Shown one piece after another: positions 28,256 through 36,754 of a stretch of DNA of 64,000 nt. The translations under genes were made by a program, and so were the position numbers. Each line of letters opens with the position of its first letter. The first letter of the stretch is position 1. The stretch lies in assembly GCF_003351345.1 (NCBI RefSeq), contig NZ_QQTO01000016.1, forward strand, positions 62,001 to 126,000. Reading direction: 5' to 3'. Under the pieces are notes generated by a model. It did not search any database and had not been told where the DNA came from. It was given only the letters and a program-made list of their open reading frames with translations. Origin of the DNA: Allobosea caraganae. GTDB lineage: Bacteria; Pseudomonadota; Alphaproteobacteria; Rhizobiales; Beijerinckiaceae.

Positions 28256-28331
28256 GGGCCGGTAGCTCAATGGTTAGAGCTCGCTGCTCATAACAGCGCC
28301 GGTGCCGGTTCGAGTCCGGCCCGGCCCACCA
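28256..28331 (+). tRNA. tRNA with anticodon CAT (Met, possibly Ile2)
   Basis: A full 76-base cloverleaf with encoded CCA can be drawn. The acceptor GGGCCGG pairs with CCGGCCC; the D stem is GCTC/GAGC; the anticodon stem CGCTG/CAGCG holds the loop CTCATAA; the T stem GCCGG/CCGGC holds the loop TTCGAGT. The anticodon CAT means elongator Met, or Ile if C34 is converted to lysidine. It lacks initiator features. A mobile island begins inside or just after its 3' half: the recombinase gene on the other strand reads into it and stops in the anticodon loop. Confidence 0.93.
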
Positions 28332-29850
28332 AATCTTTTTTCCCATCCCGCAGGCTCGCTAAAGCCTTGAATGGCAAGGCGAGATCGGCGGTTCGAAACC
28401 CCTCGTTTGGCAGGTAGGCGATGCGCCCCGCGAAGGCGAGGCGAAGGACCATTCTCTGGTCCTCGATCTGCCCGGAAAGCCATAATTTCCAAGGGTTTGC
28501 GAGGAAATCGAAAGCGGTTCGAAACGTCTCGTCGAAATTCGCCAGCGGACGCCCGCAAGTCTTCTCTTTCTCGGCGAGCGCGGCATTCCGCTCGTGCAGC
28601 TTGCGAACCTGATCCTCATACGCCGTGATCAGCGCGTGGCTGTCGCTAGCCAAAATCCGTTCCATGATCTGCTCGGTCTTGCGTTCGATCGTTTTCAATT
28701 CGGCGCGAATCGCTTGGAGCTGCTGCTGGCCCGTACGGCTTCGATCCTCCCAGAGATCGCGCAGCATATCCCTGGCCATGAAGAAGAGGCCCTGCGTCGG
28801 CCTGAGGCTCTGGAGGACCTGTTCGAAGTCGCCTTCGATCCGATCCTTGCGGATCGATTTTCTGAACGAAGGGCAGGCCTTCGTGTTGCAGAAATAATAG
28901 GCGTAGAGGGCACTCCTCCCCTTTGACCATGCGGCCGTCATAGGCGCTTCGCAGCAGCCGCAGGTGACGAAGCCACGCAAGGGGAAGTCCGCATGGATGT
29001 CCTTGCGGATGGGAGCCTTGGCACCGACTTTGAACCGGTCCTGGACCTTCTGCCAAGTCTCGAACGAGATGAGGGGTTCGTGCTTGCCTTGAGCGAGCGT
29101 GATGCGCCACTCGGGCGCATCGAGATAGCCCGCATAGACCGGGCGGCAGAGCATGTCCTTCACATGCTGAATATGGACCTCGCCGTTTCGGTAGCGCGGG
29201 AAGGCGGGAAGCGTTTCGAGGAAGCGCTTGATCTCCATCAGGGTCTCGAATCGACCCGAGGCGAAGCCTTCGAAGGCTTGCTGGACAGCTGTTGCGTTCG
29301 GCTCCGAACGAACAAGCAGCTTGCCGTGACCGGCAACGCGATCATAGCGATAGCCGATGGGAGCACGAAAGACCCAGTAGCCGTTCATGAGGCGCGCTCG
29401 CATGCGGTTGACCACCTGCTCGGCGTTTTTCTGGCGCTGATGCTGCGAGACGCTGGCGAGCAGGTTTTCGACGAGGCGGCTGTCGGAATCGTCGCCAAAC
29501 TCGATTGAGGGTGATTCAAGCTTTCCACCCGCCGCGCCGATCTCAGTGCGAAGGCGGATATGAGCTTCGAGCCCGCGCGCCAGGCGGCTAATGTCGTCGA
29601 TGATGACGACATGCTCCTCCCGTCTTCGGTGCTTCTTCAGGAAAGAGAGCATCGCCTGCATGCCCGGCCGATCGATCATTCCGCCGGAGACGGCCTCGTC
29701 GCGAAATACCTCCGCGACAACATAGCCCTTGAGAGCGGCATACTCCCGGCAACGGGTCTCCTGTGAGGCCAAGCCGTCGCCCTTTTTCACCTGCGCGGCG
29801 CTGGAGACACGGCAGTAGATAATGGCGGGGATTTCGGTCTTGGCAGGCAT
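28288..29850 (-). CDS. Large serine recombinase, probable island integrase
   Basis: This 520-residue protein has a resolvase-type catalytic domain (AIIYCRVSSAAQ with the nucleophile at S16; IIDDISRLARGLE), then a recombinase domain (NGYWVFRAPIGYRYD...), and a zinc ribbon (FVTCGCCEAPM...YYFCNTKACPSF). A C-terminal coiled-coil follows (QLQAIRAELKTIERKTEQIM). Such enzymes integrate and excise elements by double-strand exchange. AAGGAGA precedes the ATG. The last 14 codons are encoded by the tRNA antisense strand, which marks the left island edge. It is the last gene of a leftward set with the next two genes. Confidence 0.92.
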   Translation of the reverse strand: MPAKTEIPAIIYCRVSSAAQVKKGDGLASQETRCREYAALKGYVVAEVFRDEAVSGGMIDRPGMQAMLSFLKKHRRREEHVVIIDDISRLARGLEAHIRLRTEIGAAGGKLESPSIEFGDDSDSRLVENLLASVSQHQRQKNAEQVVNRMRARLMNGYWVFRAPIGYRYDRVAGHGKLLVRSEPNATAVQQAFEGFASGRFETLMEIKRFLETLPAFPRYRNGEVHIQHVKDMLCRPVYAGYLDAPEWRITLAQGKHEPLISFETWQKVQDRFKVGAKAPIRKDIHADFPLRGFVTCGCCEAPMTAAWSKGRSALYAYYFCNTKACPSFRKSIRKDRIEGDFEQVLQSLRPTQGLFFMARDMLRDLWEDRSRTGQQQLQAIRAELKTIERKTEQIMERILASDSHALITAYEDQVRKLHERNAALAEKEKTCGRPLANFDETFRTAFDFLANPWKLWLSGQIEDQRMVLRLAFAGRIAYLPNEGFRTADLALPFKALASLRDGKKDLVGRAGLEPAPALL

Positions 29851-29916
29851 GCGCGGTCAGTCTCCTTTCGTGTCGGTTTCGGTTGATAAGGGGTGTTCTA
29901 CTTGGTTGGCCTTCAC

Positions 29917-30336
29917 TCAACGCAGGAATAATGAGGTGCTGGCCAGCACGCTTTCGACGAGGCGGCTCTCGGGGGCGTCCCTCAATTCGATCGAGGGAGA
30001 TTCGAGCTTCCCGCCGGCGGCGGCGATCTCGGTTCGGAGGCGAACGTACGTTTCAAGACCACGCGCCAGACGGTTCGTATCGTCGATCACAACGACATGC
30101 TCGTTCTGGGGCCCGTGCTCCTTCAGAAAAACGAGCATGGCCCGCATGCCCGGCCGATCGACCGCAGTGCCGGAGACACCCGCATCACGGAAAACCTCCG
30201 CAACCGCATACCCCTTCCGGGCGGCATATTCCCGGCAGCGCGCCTCCTGATAGACAAGAGCGTCGCCCTTGTTTGAGATGGTTGTGTTGGCGACGCGGCA
30301 ATAGATGACAGCGGGGATGTTGGTCTCGGGGCGCAT
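29917..30336 (-). CDS. Stand-alone serine-recombinase-like domain lacking the catalytic serine
   Basis: The 139-residue protein is a close relative of the first 140 residues of the downstream recombinase (IPAVIYCRV, CREYAARKGYAVAEVFRDAGVSG, IDDTNRLARGLE, GGKLESPSIE). At position 16, where the recombinase has its nucleophile, it has alanine (CRVANTT instead of CRVSSAA). The arginines of the active site are retained. It ends shortly after the catalytic domain and has no DNA-binding part. Its leader GAAAGGAGACTGACC is identical to that of the full recombinase. It may be a decayed duplicate or a regulator of the integrase. Confidence 0.75.
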   Translation of the reverse strand: MRPETNIPAVIYCRVANTTISNKGDALVYQEARCREYAARKGYAVAEVFRDAGVSGTAVDRPGMRAMLVFLKEHGPQNEHVVVIDDTNRLARGLETYVRLRTEIAAAGGKLESPSIELRDAPESRLVESVLASTSLFLR

Positions 30337-30342
30337 GGTTGG

Positions 30343-30627
30343 TCAGTCTCCTTTCGAGCTGGGTTCCTTCGGTTCGTGTGGGTGGTCGGCCTGCGCCGTG
30401 AATCGGTCGCTGAGCCTAATCGATTGTACCGCTTTTTCGGGGCGGATTGGAAATTCCTGCCTCGGCGGTATCACCAATTGAGCCGGATGGTCGCAGAAAG
30501 CTCTGTCGACGAAGCTCTCCATGATCGACCAAACCGTGCGGACGAGTTCGGCTTTCTGGCTTTCGCTGAGTGCGAAGTCATCGAGGTGATGACGGTATCG
30601 GTCGATGTCTGGGAGCATTTTAGCCAC
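30343..30627 (-). CDS. Small hypothetical protein upstream of recombinase genes
   Basis: This 94-residue protein (PDIDRYRHHLDDFALSESQ, then KAELVRTVWSIMESFVDRAF) has a helical N-terminal half and a basic, proline-rich tail. Small proteins of this kind often sit next to large serine recombinases in alphaproteobacterial islands, but their function is unknown to me. The GTG at 30627 follows AGGA at seven bases. It ends six bases before the next gene, so all three genes are probably one transcript. Confidence 0.6.
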   Translation of the reverse strand: MAKMLPDIDRYRHHLDDFALSESQKAELVRTVWSIMESFVDRAFCDHPAQLVIPPRQEFPIRPEKAVQSIRLSDRFTAQADHPHEPKEPSSKGD

Positions 30628-31082
30628 ACGCGTCCTAACGCCCGCTTCGGGGCGGGCGTGTGGATTGGTCAGAGGTTGAAGGGAAAACGGCGACCACTGC
30701 GCTTGGCGCGATCGAGCACGGCGACATTACGCCGCTGCAGTCTCAAATGAGATGCACAGATACAGGCCAAATTTTCGAAGATTACCCTACGACATGGCAA
30801 CCATGCCGTTGGTTCGCAAGGTAAGATATGGAAAATATCGCAGGCACAGGTTGGCTAATGACGAGGAATAATATCCTATAATTTGATCTTTCTGTCAATG
30901 CCTATTTCGGTCATTCGTGAAGTATATCATTCTAGGTCGGCCCCTACTGCACAATGGTAAAAATAGAAACGCGACACGGTCGGCAGATCGGCTAGTAATT
31001 CTAGGTGTAATATCGATTAATGTCAGCAAGTGTGATATTTCTCCAAACCATCTAAAGTTGAATTCCTTCTAGGCGATTCGAT
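30628..31082. other. AT-rich intergenic region
   Basis: No gene is seen. A strong hairpin lies near 30638-30658 (ACGCCCGC and GCGGGCGT around TTCGGG), next to the start of the small recombinase-associated gene. From 30750 on the sequence is markedly AT-rich and without long open frames; it separates the recombinase set from the six-gene operon. Confidence 0.6.
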
Positions 31083-32339
31083 TCAACCGGATATCGGTCG
31101 CAATTGTGTCGCGTCTAGGTTTTGTCTGCGCAAAACTAAAATGATCTCGCTCGCCATCGTGACCACCTTTCCGCGCTCGCGGATTTCGGGCGAGACGGAG
31201 CGTCCGAAGCGGTTAATCGTGCGGGGAACCCGCTTTTGTTGGAGATCCCTAGCTTGGCGACTTTCGAGCCCAAATCCAAACTTTCCAAGGCAATCTACAG
31301 TAAATTCGTCCAGCTTCACGCGGTACCCACCTGTCGAACGTCGTCCCACCACGAGCACGGCGGTTCCGCCAGGCCTGACGTTGGCGGCGATGGTTTCGCA
31401 GGCGGCTTCATAATCGGAAAGAAAGCGCGTCACGCCTCTTGCGAGCTTGCTGTCACCGGCTCCTGCCCAATACTTCCGAATCTCGATGCTGCGCGGCGGC
31501 TCGATGGAAACAGCCCCACCCAGACATTGCGCGTCGATCTCGCCTCCAGTCTTGACGAGATGGCCTAAGCCATCAATGGCGCAGACCACAGCAAGGCAAA
31601 GGGCTGAGGCTGCTCCGTACTGAACAGTGGTTCGCGAGTCGCCATAGGGCGGAGAGGTGAGAACAACGTCGTACGGCCCTTGAGAGCGAACTGGATGCTG
31701 AAGGTCGTTGAGGGCACTGATAGGTCCTAGCGCTACAAGGCGCTCTCCGGAAATTTCGCCCACCCGGCGTAGTTCGGTAGCACAATAGGAGAGCCGGCGC
31801 TGAAGCCGTTGCCACGGGCAGACAGAAAGCGCTTCTCGCTCTGACGCAGCTCTGCGGTGAAGCTTCCAACCGCTCTGGCGAGCGAATGAAACCTCCCGCA
31901 CTGTGGCGCTCAGCGCTGAGGCGATGATCCAGCGCTCCGACTCTCCCAGTCCCAAGCTATTGATCCAACCCACAATACGGCCGAGTTCAAAGATCACGGA
32001 AGGGGAGAACCAGTCGACTTGCCGGTCCTCCAGATGCTTAAAAGAGGCTCCCGCCGCGACCGTTTTCTGAGCTTGTTGGAGACGCCCAGCCAAGTCCCTC
32101 ACCACTGTGGCGCTTGCGTTGGATAGCTTGGTACTGGTCAGAAGCCAGGCCAGGGGATTGGTGTCGATGCCAGCTCGAACAGCTGCATGGTCCGCAGCGG
32201 CCAGAAGGCGCCCCGAACCACAAAACGGATCGAGGACCTTGGCGCCAATTGAGACATGGCGACGTGCTAGATCGAGGGCGAGTTCGTCCGCGACCATTGC
32301 CGGATAGGGATGAAGTCGACTTAGCCGGGTGGTTGGCAA
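31083..32339 (-). CDS. DNA methyltransferase-like protein 1, last gene of six-gene operon
   Basis: The 418-residue protein has a SAM-binding motif I (KVLDPFCGSGRLLAAA, near residue 37) and a catalytic motif IV (VVLTSPPYGDSRTT, near residue 228), in the order I then IV. Motif SPPY is typical of amino-methyltransferases that modify cytosine N4 or adenine N6. There is no obvious target recognition or helicase domain, so DNA as substrate is probable but not certain. The start is a TTG at 32339 that overlaps the upstream kinase gene by 19 bases. It belongs to a tightly packed leftward operon. Confidence 0.75.
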   Translation of the reverse strand: MPTTRLSRLHPYPAMVADELALDLARRHVSIGAKVLDPFCGSGRLLAAADHAAVRAGIDTNPLAWLLTSTKLSNASATVVRDLAGRLQQAQKTVAAGASFKHLEDRQVDWFSPSVIFELGRIVGWINSLGLGESERWIIASALSATVREVSFARQSGWKLHRRAASEREALSVCPWQRLQRRLSYCATELRRVGEISGERLVALGPISALNDLQHPVRSQGPYDVVLTSPPYGDSRTTVQYGAASALCLAVVCAIDGLGHLVKTGGEIDAQCLGGAVSIEPPRSIEIRKYWAGAGDSKLARGVTRFLSDYEAACETIAANVRPGGTAVLVVGRRSTGGYRVKLDEFTVDCLGKFGFGLESRQARDLQQKRVPRTINRFGRSVSPEIRERGKVVTMASEIILVLRRQNLDATQLRPISG

Positions 32340-32842
32340 AGGGCCAGCTCGATCAGTTCACGCAATTGTCGCGCGCACTCATCCACCGTCAGACCGGAAG
32401 TATCAAGCACCTGCCACGGCATAGCGGCGACGCGGTCTCCAAACAAACGTTCGCGGAACGCGTTGTCTTCATCATCCAAGCGCCGTAAATCGTCGGCAGA
32501 GAAGGTTGTGTTTCCGCTTCGGCCCTTTGCGCGCGAGACCCGGCAGGCGTCTGAGGCTCTTATTAAAATGAGGGTGACCGGCGTGCGCGAGTCCGCGAAC
32601 ACTCTATCAAGGTAGCGACCCTCTACGATGCAGGACTTATTTCCCATCGCCCAGACCACCGTTCCGGCGTCGACCTCGCGGTGTTGTTCATCGGGCAGAT
32701 CATTGATTGTGAGGCCGTGCGCTGTGGCTGCGGCGCGCACGGCCTCACCGCAGGAGCGAAGAGGTAGTCCCAAGGCGACGGCTGCCCGCTGTGCGAGCGT
32801 AGTCTTGCCAACGCAGGAAGGGCCGAACAAGCAAACAATCAT
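32321..32842 (-). CDS. P-loop kinase, cytidylate/shikimate kinase-like
   Basis: This 173-residue protein begins MIVCLFGPSCVGKTTLAQRAA, a Walker A motif at the N-terminus. A LID-like arginine-rich segment follows (RASDACRVSRAKGRSG), the general layout of small nucleoside monophosphate kinases. The ATG at 32842 overlaps the stop of the upstream methyltransferase gene (ATGA), so translation is coupled; an in-frame start six codons earlier is possible. In this context a substrate such as a nucleotide is suggested by inference only. Confidence 0.7.
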   Translation of the reverse strand: MIVCLFGPSCVGKTTLAQRAAVALGLPLRSCGEAVRAAATAHGLTINDLPDEQHREVDAGTVVWAMGNKSCIVEGRYLDRVFADSRTPVTLILIRASDACRVSRAKGRSGNTTFSADDLRRLDDEDNAFRERLFGDRVAAMPWQVLDTSGLTVDECARQLRELIELALCQPPG

Positions 32843-34005
32843 GGCTTGCGGAACACGCAAACGTACTCGACGGGATCGCTAGACGCGCGATCCGATACCC
32901 GCCTGCGAGACATCAAGCGGGGCACCGGCCCCCACACCATCGGCATAAGTTGTGCGAAGTCCGAGAGTATCTCTAAGGCAGTGCCCGGAAACCGCCTAGA
33001 CTCGCCTATCACGATGGCGCAGCCCCCCCCGGGACGCAGCACACGATAGATCTCGTCCTTCGCGCGTCGCATATTCTCCTTGTACTCAGCGACGGCGTTA
33101 ACGCGCGTGCGGCGGAAACGGGCCCCAATCTCATGTTCGCGCTCGATCCGCATGGACCATCCCATCCAAGTATAGAGAAGGCGGTTCGCGTGCGTGTAGT
33201 CTATTACGCCGATATATGGAGGTGACGTAACGACGAGATCCACCACCGCATCGGGTAGGGCGAGCGAGCGAGCGTCCTGTTGGGTGACGAGTGCGGCATG
33301 CCCAATTGGCTCTCCAATGCGGGCGGGAACCTCATCGAGGGCCATCAAGCGCTGGCGGAACAGCCCGATTGCATTGTGTGGTGCAAACTCGCGCGGTTTC
33401 ACGTTGTCGGCCACCCAGCCCCAATGGTGGCGTCGCCGCCGCCCGCTCGACGTGAGAGCCGACCCGGGAGCAGCGCAATCGAACAGCACATCGGAGAAAA
33501 GCACCTCCAGAACCTGACGAGCCGGACGTGTGTCGGCCGCTTCCACCAGTTGCCAAAGGAAGCGGAGCTGCGCGAGGGTGTCATGCGCAAACCAGTTATT
33601 GAGCTCTGGGTCCGCCCCTTCCCCGTTCCCGCCGAACCGGTCGCTGCGACAGCGCTGCTCGAAGGTGAGGTCCGCCAGCAGCACGCTGCGGCGGCGGCGG
33701 TCGAGCGCGCCATCAAGGAGTGCAAGCTTCGCGCGGGTTATTAGGACGCTCGCGGACATGCGATCGCTTACCATTACGCGGCGGTTGAGCCGCAAAGCCT
33801 CGACAGCGGTGGTGCCGCTCCCCCCGAATGGGTCCAGCACCAGGTCGCCGGGCTCAGATAGAACCTGAATCAGAGCCGCGGGGATCTGTGGGATATAGTT
33901 GCCTGGGAACCAATGGAGTGTGTGAACGGAGCCCCGAGTGTTGCCAGCGTTCGGAAAGTTCCAGTCTATTCGGGCGAGGCGTTGAGCTGCGTTCAGAACA
34001 GACAC
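32839..34005 (-). CDS. DNA methyltransferase-like protein 2
   Basis: The 388-residue protein has motif I LVLDPFGGSGTTAVEAL and motif IV VVTSPPYIGVIDYTHANR, again in the order I then IV. Between them are about 180 residues that could contain a recognition region. RVLRPGGGCAIVIGES near the end is the usual motif VI-VIII region. I use the GTG at 34005, preceded by AGGAAA and overlapping the HD gene by 13 bases; an in-frame ATG at 34146 would put 47 residues inside that gene. It differs clearly from the other methyltransferase in the operon. Confidence 0.75.
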   Translation of the reverse strand: MSVLNAAQRLARIDWNFPNAGNTRGSVHTLHWFPGNYIPQIPAALIQVLSEPGDLVLDPFGGSGTTAVEALRLNRRVMVSDRMSASVLITRAKLALLDGALDRRRRSVLLADLTFEQRCRSDRFGGNGEGADPELNNWFAHDTLAQLRFLWQLVEAADTRPARQVLEVLFSDVLFDCAAPGSALTSSGRRRRHHWGWVADNVKPREFAPHNAIGLFRQRLMALDEVPARIGEPIGHAALVTQQDARSLALPDAVVDLVVTSPPYIGVIDYTHANRLLYTWMGWSMRIEREHEIGARFRRTRVNAVAEYKENMRRAKDEIYRVLRPGGGCAIVIGESRRFPGTALEILSDFAQLMPMVWGPVPRLMSRRRVSDRASSDPVEYVCVFRKP

Positions 34006-35279
34006 GCCTGGGTTTCCTGGCTGCCCGCCCGGCGCGCTGGAGCGAGAACCCTTGAGCCGAAGGTCTGAGAGGCAAGGTTGAACGCTTTCTCGACCTGGGT
34101 TGAGCTGAAAGGTTCTTTGCGGGGCGAGCCGATCCCGAGAAGCCATTGATGGGCGTCCGCACCGTAAGCGCGGCGTGAACCATCGTCGAACGTAATAGCG
34201 AGGCGTCTTTCGCGCTTATCCTTGATGGCGTAGGCAAAGCAGGTTCGTCCAAGCTCGCTGCCGACGGCATGCGAGAATGCGCGCAGGGCTGGATAATCCG
34301 GTCGCTCTCCTTCCATCCAACGGAGTGGTGTGCAGTCCCACAATTCGCCTGCGATCCAACGCTCAGCCGTTTCTTTCACTTCTCTCACACCGGATCCGAG
34401 TAGAAGCGTAATGAATTGATGGTCCACGAAGGACCAGTCAGTTTGGGTGAATTCGCCCGCCTCGTAAGCCCCGACGGCAGCCGACAACATCATGACCTTA
34501 CCGATGAAGTCTCGCTCAGCTAGCATGAGGTGCTCGTAGACATCGCGCCGTGCCGTGCGCCAGGCCCCAATGTCTGACTCCGCTTCCGCTTTGAATACTA
34601 GCTCGCCCCGTTCGGGCGTGATCCCTACGATCGCACGGGCGATCCTGATTGGTACCCCCCGGTCCACCTCAAGCCCAAGGTGGTAGGCCATACGGAAAAC
34701 GTTATCGACATTGTCTAGATCGATGTCACCGGCAATCACGCGGCCCCACGGTCCCCGCCCCCGAATGCTCTCCATGATATCGGACAGGAGCTGCTCCGAA
34801 CGCTGCCGGCCTACGACCTTATTCGCCCAGCCCCGAAGGCCGGTCTCCCGCCCCACGAGAATTTGCATGTCGACGCCCCCAACCTCAGCAGGCTCGGCGC
34901 TCGTCATGATCTCGCGAAGCCGCTCTTCATGATCGAAGCGCGTGCCGACGTATTGCAGGGCCTCCTCTACGAGGTGGCCGAACGATGTGATGGCCCAATC
35001 ATGGAGCAGGGCAGCTGCGCGGAGGGCAAGAAAGTCGTAGGGCTCCATTCCCCCGCGAAAGCCCACCTCGCCAGCGAGATGGGCGACACCGATAACGTGC
35101 TCAAGTCGCGATAGGTTCGCAATGGACGGCATATCGATGGAGTCGATGTTGGACAAGCGCACGTGGCGCAGGCGCTGGAGAGTAGGCGTACGCACGAGGG
35201 CATGAAGCTCGTCACCAAGCCCGACGGAGCCGTAAAGCGCGTCCTGAAAGTGTAGCTTCCCGCTGCTATTCGCGCTCAA
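33993..35279 (-). CDS. HD-domain phosphohydrolase
   Basis: This 428-residue protein has an HD superfamily metal centre of the dNTPase/SAMHD1-like type. TLQRLRHVRLSNIDSIDMPS precedes SRLEHVIGVAHLA (first histidine, residue 61), AALLHDWAITSFGH (HD at residues 93-94, H102), and GDIDLDNVDNVFRMAY supplies a late aspartate near residue 188. Such enzymes hydrolyse dNTPs or other nucleotides. The final 60 residues show no known domain. The start is a TTG overlapping the stop of the membrane protein gene (TTGA). It is the third gene of the six-gene operon. Confidence 0.8.
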   Translation of the reverse strand: MSANSSGKLHFQDALYGSVGLGDELHALVRTPTLQRLRHVRLSNIDSIDMPSIANLSRLEHVIGVAHLAGEVGFRGGMEPYDFLALRAAALLHDWAITSFGHLVEEALQYVGTRFDHEERLREIMTSAEPAEVGGVDMQILVGRETGLRGWANKVVGRQRSEQLLSDIMESIRGRGPWGRVIAGDIDLDNVDNVFRMAYHLGLEVDRGVPIRIARAIVGITPERGELVFKAEAESDIGAWRTARRDVYEHLMLAERDFIGKVMMLSAAVGAYEAGEFTQTDWSFVDHQFITLLLGSGVREVKETAERWIAGELWDCTPLRWMEGERPDYPALRAFSHAVGSELGRTCFAYAIKDKRERRLAITFDDGSRRAYGADAHQWLLGIGSPRKEPFSSTQVEKAFNLASQTFGSRVLAPARRAGSQETQACLF

Positions 35280-36754
35280 GGCTTCACGTCTTTCACCAAT
35301 CCATTCAGTTCGGCCGCACTTGCTGCCATTGCCACCACCTCGGGCCGGGGGTGGTCGGGAATGGCCTTGTCAGGGGGCGAAGCGCCGCCCTTGTCAGGGA
35401 TCACACTGCGCTGCCGAAGGTCCAGCCTCATGCTGGCATACCCCTGAAGCATTCTCCAGTCCGCGTCGAGCATCGCGGACTCAAGAAACACTGTGAACAT
35501 TCCATCCCACATCCGCTCCGACGGCATCACGTGGCGGACGAAGATACGATACTGCTCCGGTGACTCCAGATCCGTCAGCGCGTAGGCGTCCTCGTAAATC
35601 ACAAGAGTGGGACGTCTGTCCTTCTCGGCGACCTGCTTTTGAATGACATTGAAGGCGTGCGACGATGCCGTGTGCATGCCGGCATACGTCATTCGCGAGA
35701 CCACGCATTCAACGTCGAGGGACTCCAACTCCCGATCCTTCTTCGGGTAGATCGAGTCAAGAAAGGCAAAGTGCGGGGAGTAGGCGTCGATCACAACGAT
35801 TCTGCGTGTGTAATTCGACCATGTCAGGTTACGATCTTCCAGGTGCCGTTTCAGGAAGCCTACGAACTCGATTGGGTGACGCGACGCCGTGAGATACTGG
35901 ACCGAAAAATCCTTGCGGAGGAATGCCTCGGCGAGCTGGGCCAGGAGCTTATTCCCCTGCCCCTGATGCTGCACGGCTAGTGCGAGTGCCTTCGGGTCGA
36001 GTTCCTTTCTATCCTCGAAGGTCTCGGCATTCGCCGCAGAAAGAATCTCGACGATGTCCGCTTTCAGATCATCTGGGATGGGGATGGTGTTGTGAGCATA
36101 GTTTCTGCGCGAACTTTTAAGAGATTTTCGTCGGCGCCAATCACGAACGAGAGGCAGATGCTTTAAGCTGATCGAGTCCACAAAATAAACTGATCGCACC
36201 GCGATTCGGTAAACTCGAATCGCTGAGAATAGGAAGGTCAGCACTAACAGTCCTGCACTCCCCTTGAGCAGCAACTGCTCAAGCCAAGAAGGAAGCAAGA
36301 CTGATAGCAGTGCTAGCGCTGCGACGACCAAACAGATCAGAAAGATCGGGAAAACGGAATTGATAATATATGGCGACTTCCGCTCACGTCCGACAAGCGT
36401 GAAGAGCCCGATGTGGAAAGCGATCAAGCCTGCAGTGGCGGTAAGAAGCGCCCATGGTGTCAGCGCTGGCGGCGGCATACCGCCGTCAACTATTCCTAAA
36501 GCCGCGGCGGGGCTCGGTGCGGCATTGGCCCCTGCGGCGGCAATCGGCGAGGCTAAAGGCGGGCGCATTGGGGGCGCGGCCGCAGACGTTGATGGATCTC
36601 CACGCGGAGAGCTGGTTGATGTGCCGACTTCGCCAGAAGATTGGGCCAGAACATGCGTTGGAATGGAACCTGTGAAGAACGCAGCGCCCGCTACGACCAA
36701 CAACGCGAGGGTGACGGCCATTTTCCTCAACAAGCTTCTCCTCCTGAGCGGCAC
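35276..36754 (-). CDS. Membrane protein with RecA/KaiC-like domain and degenerate P-loop
   Basis: The 492-residue protein starts with a signal-like hydrophobic segment (residues 13-30) and a linker rich in alanine, proline and serine (about 40-95). Three membrane segments follow at about 100-122, 128-153 and 158-182, then a cytoplasmic domain. That domain has QHQGQGNKLL (262-271) where a Walker A would be expected, then SVQYLTASRHP, and Walker-B-like strands RRIVVIDAY and RPTLVIYEDAYAL. The lysine is kept but the following Thr/Ser is leucine. The GTG start overlaps the stop of the PP-loop gene (TAGTG). An ATG 11 codons later is an alternative. Confidence 0.65.
   Translation of the reverse strand: MPLRRRSLLRKMAVTLALLVVAGAAFFTGSIPTHVLAQSSGEVGTSTSSPRGDPSTSAAAPPMRPPLASPIAAAGANAAPSPAAALGIVDGGMPPPALTPWALLTATAGLIAFHIGLFTLVGRERKSPYIINSVFPIFLICLVVAALALLSVLLPSWLEQLLLKGSAGLLVLTFLFSAIRVYRIAVRSVYFVDSISLKHLPLVRDWRRRKSLKSSRRNYAHNTIPIPDDLKADIVEILSAANAETFEDRKELDPKALALAVQHQGQGNKLLAQLAEAFLRKDFSVQYLTASRHPIEFVGFLKRHLEDRNLTWSNYTRRIVVIDAYSPHFAFLDSIYPKKDRELESLDVECVVSRMTYAGMHTASSHAFNVIQKQVAEKDRRPTLVIYEDAYALTDLESPEQYRIFVRHVMPSERMWDGMFTVFLESAMLDADWRMLQGYASMRLDLRQRSVIPDKGGASPPDKAIPDHPRPEVVAMAASAAELNGLVKDVKP

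Noticed and set aside
25614..28346. 910-codon minus-strand open frame opposite the chemoreceptor
   Set aside because: It is a shadow of the chemoreceptor gene and also crosses the terminator and the tRNA gene.
30750..31082. AT-rich stretch as a CRISPR array or small RNA gene
   Set aside because: No regularly spaced direct repeats and no convincing hairpin with promoter were found; no CRISPR array was seen anywhere in the window.
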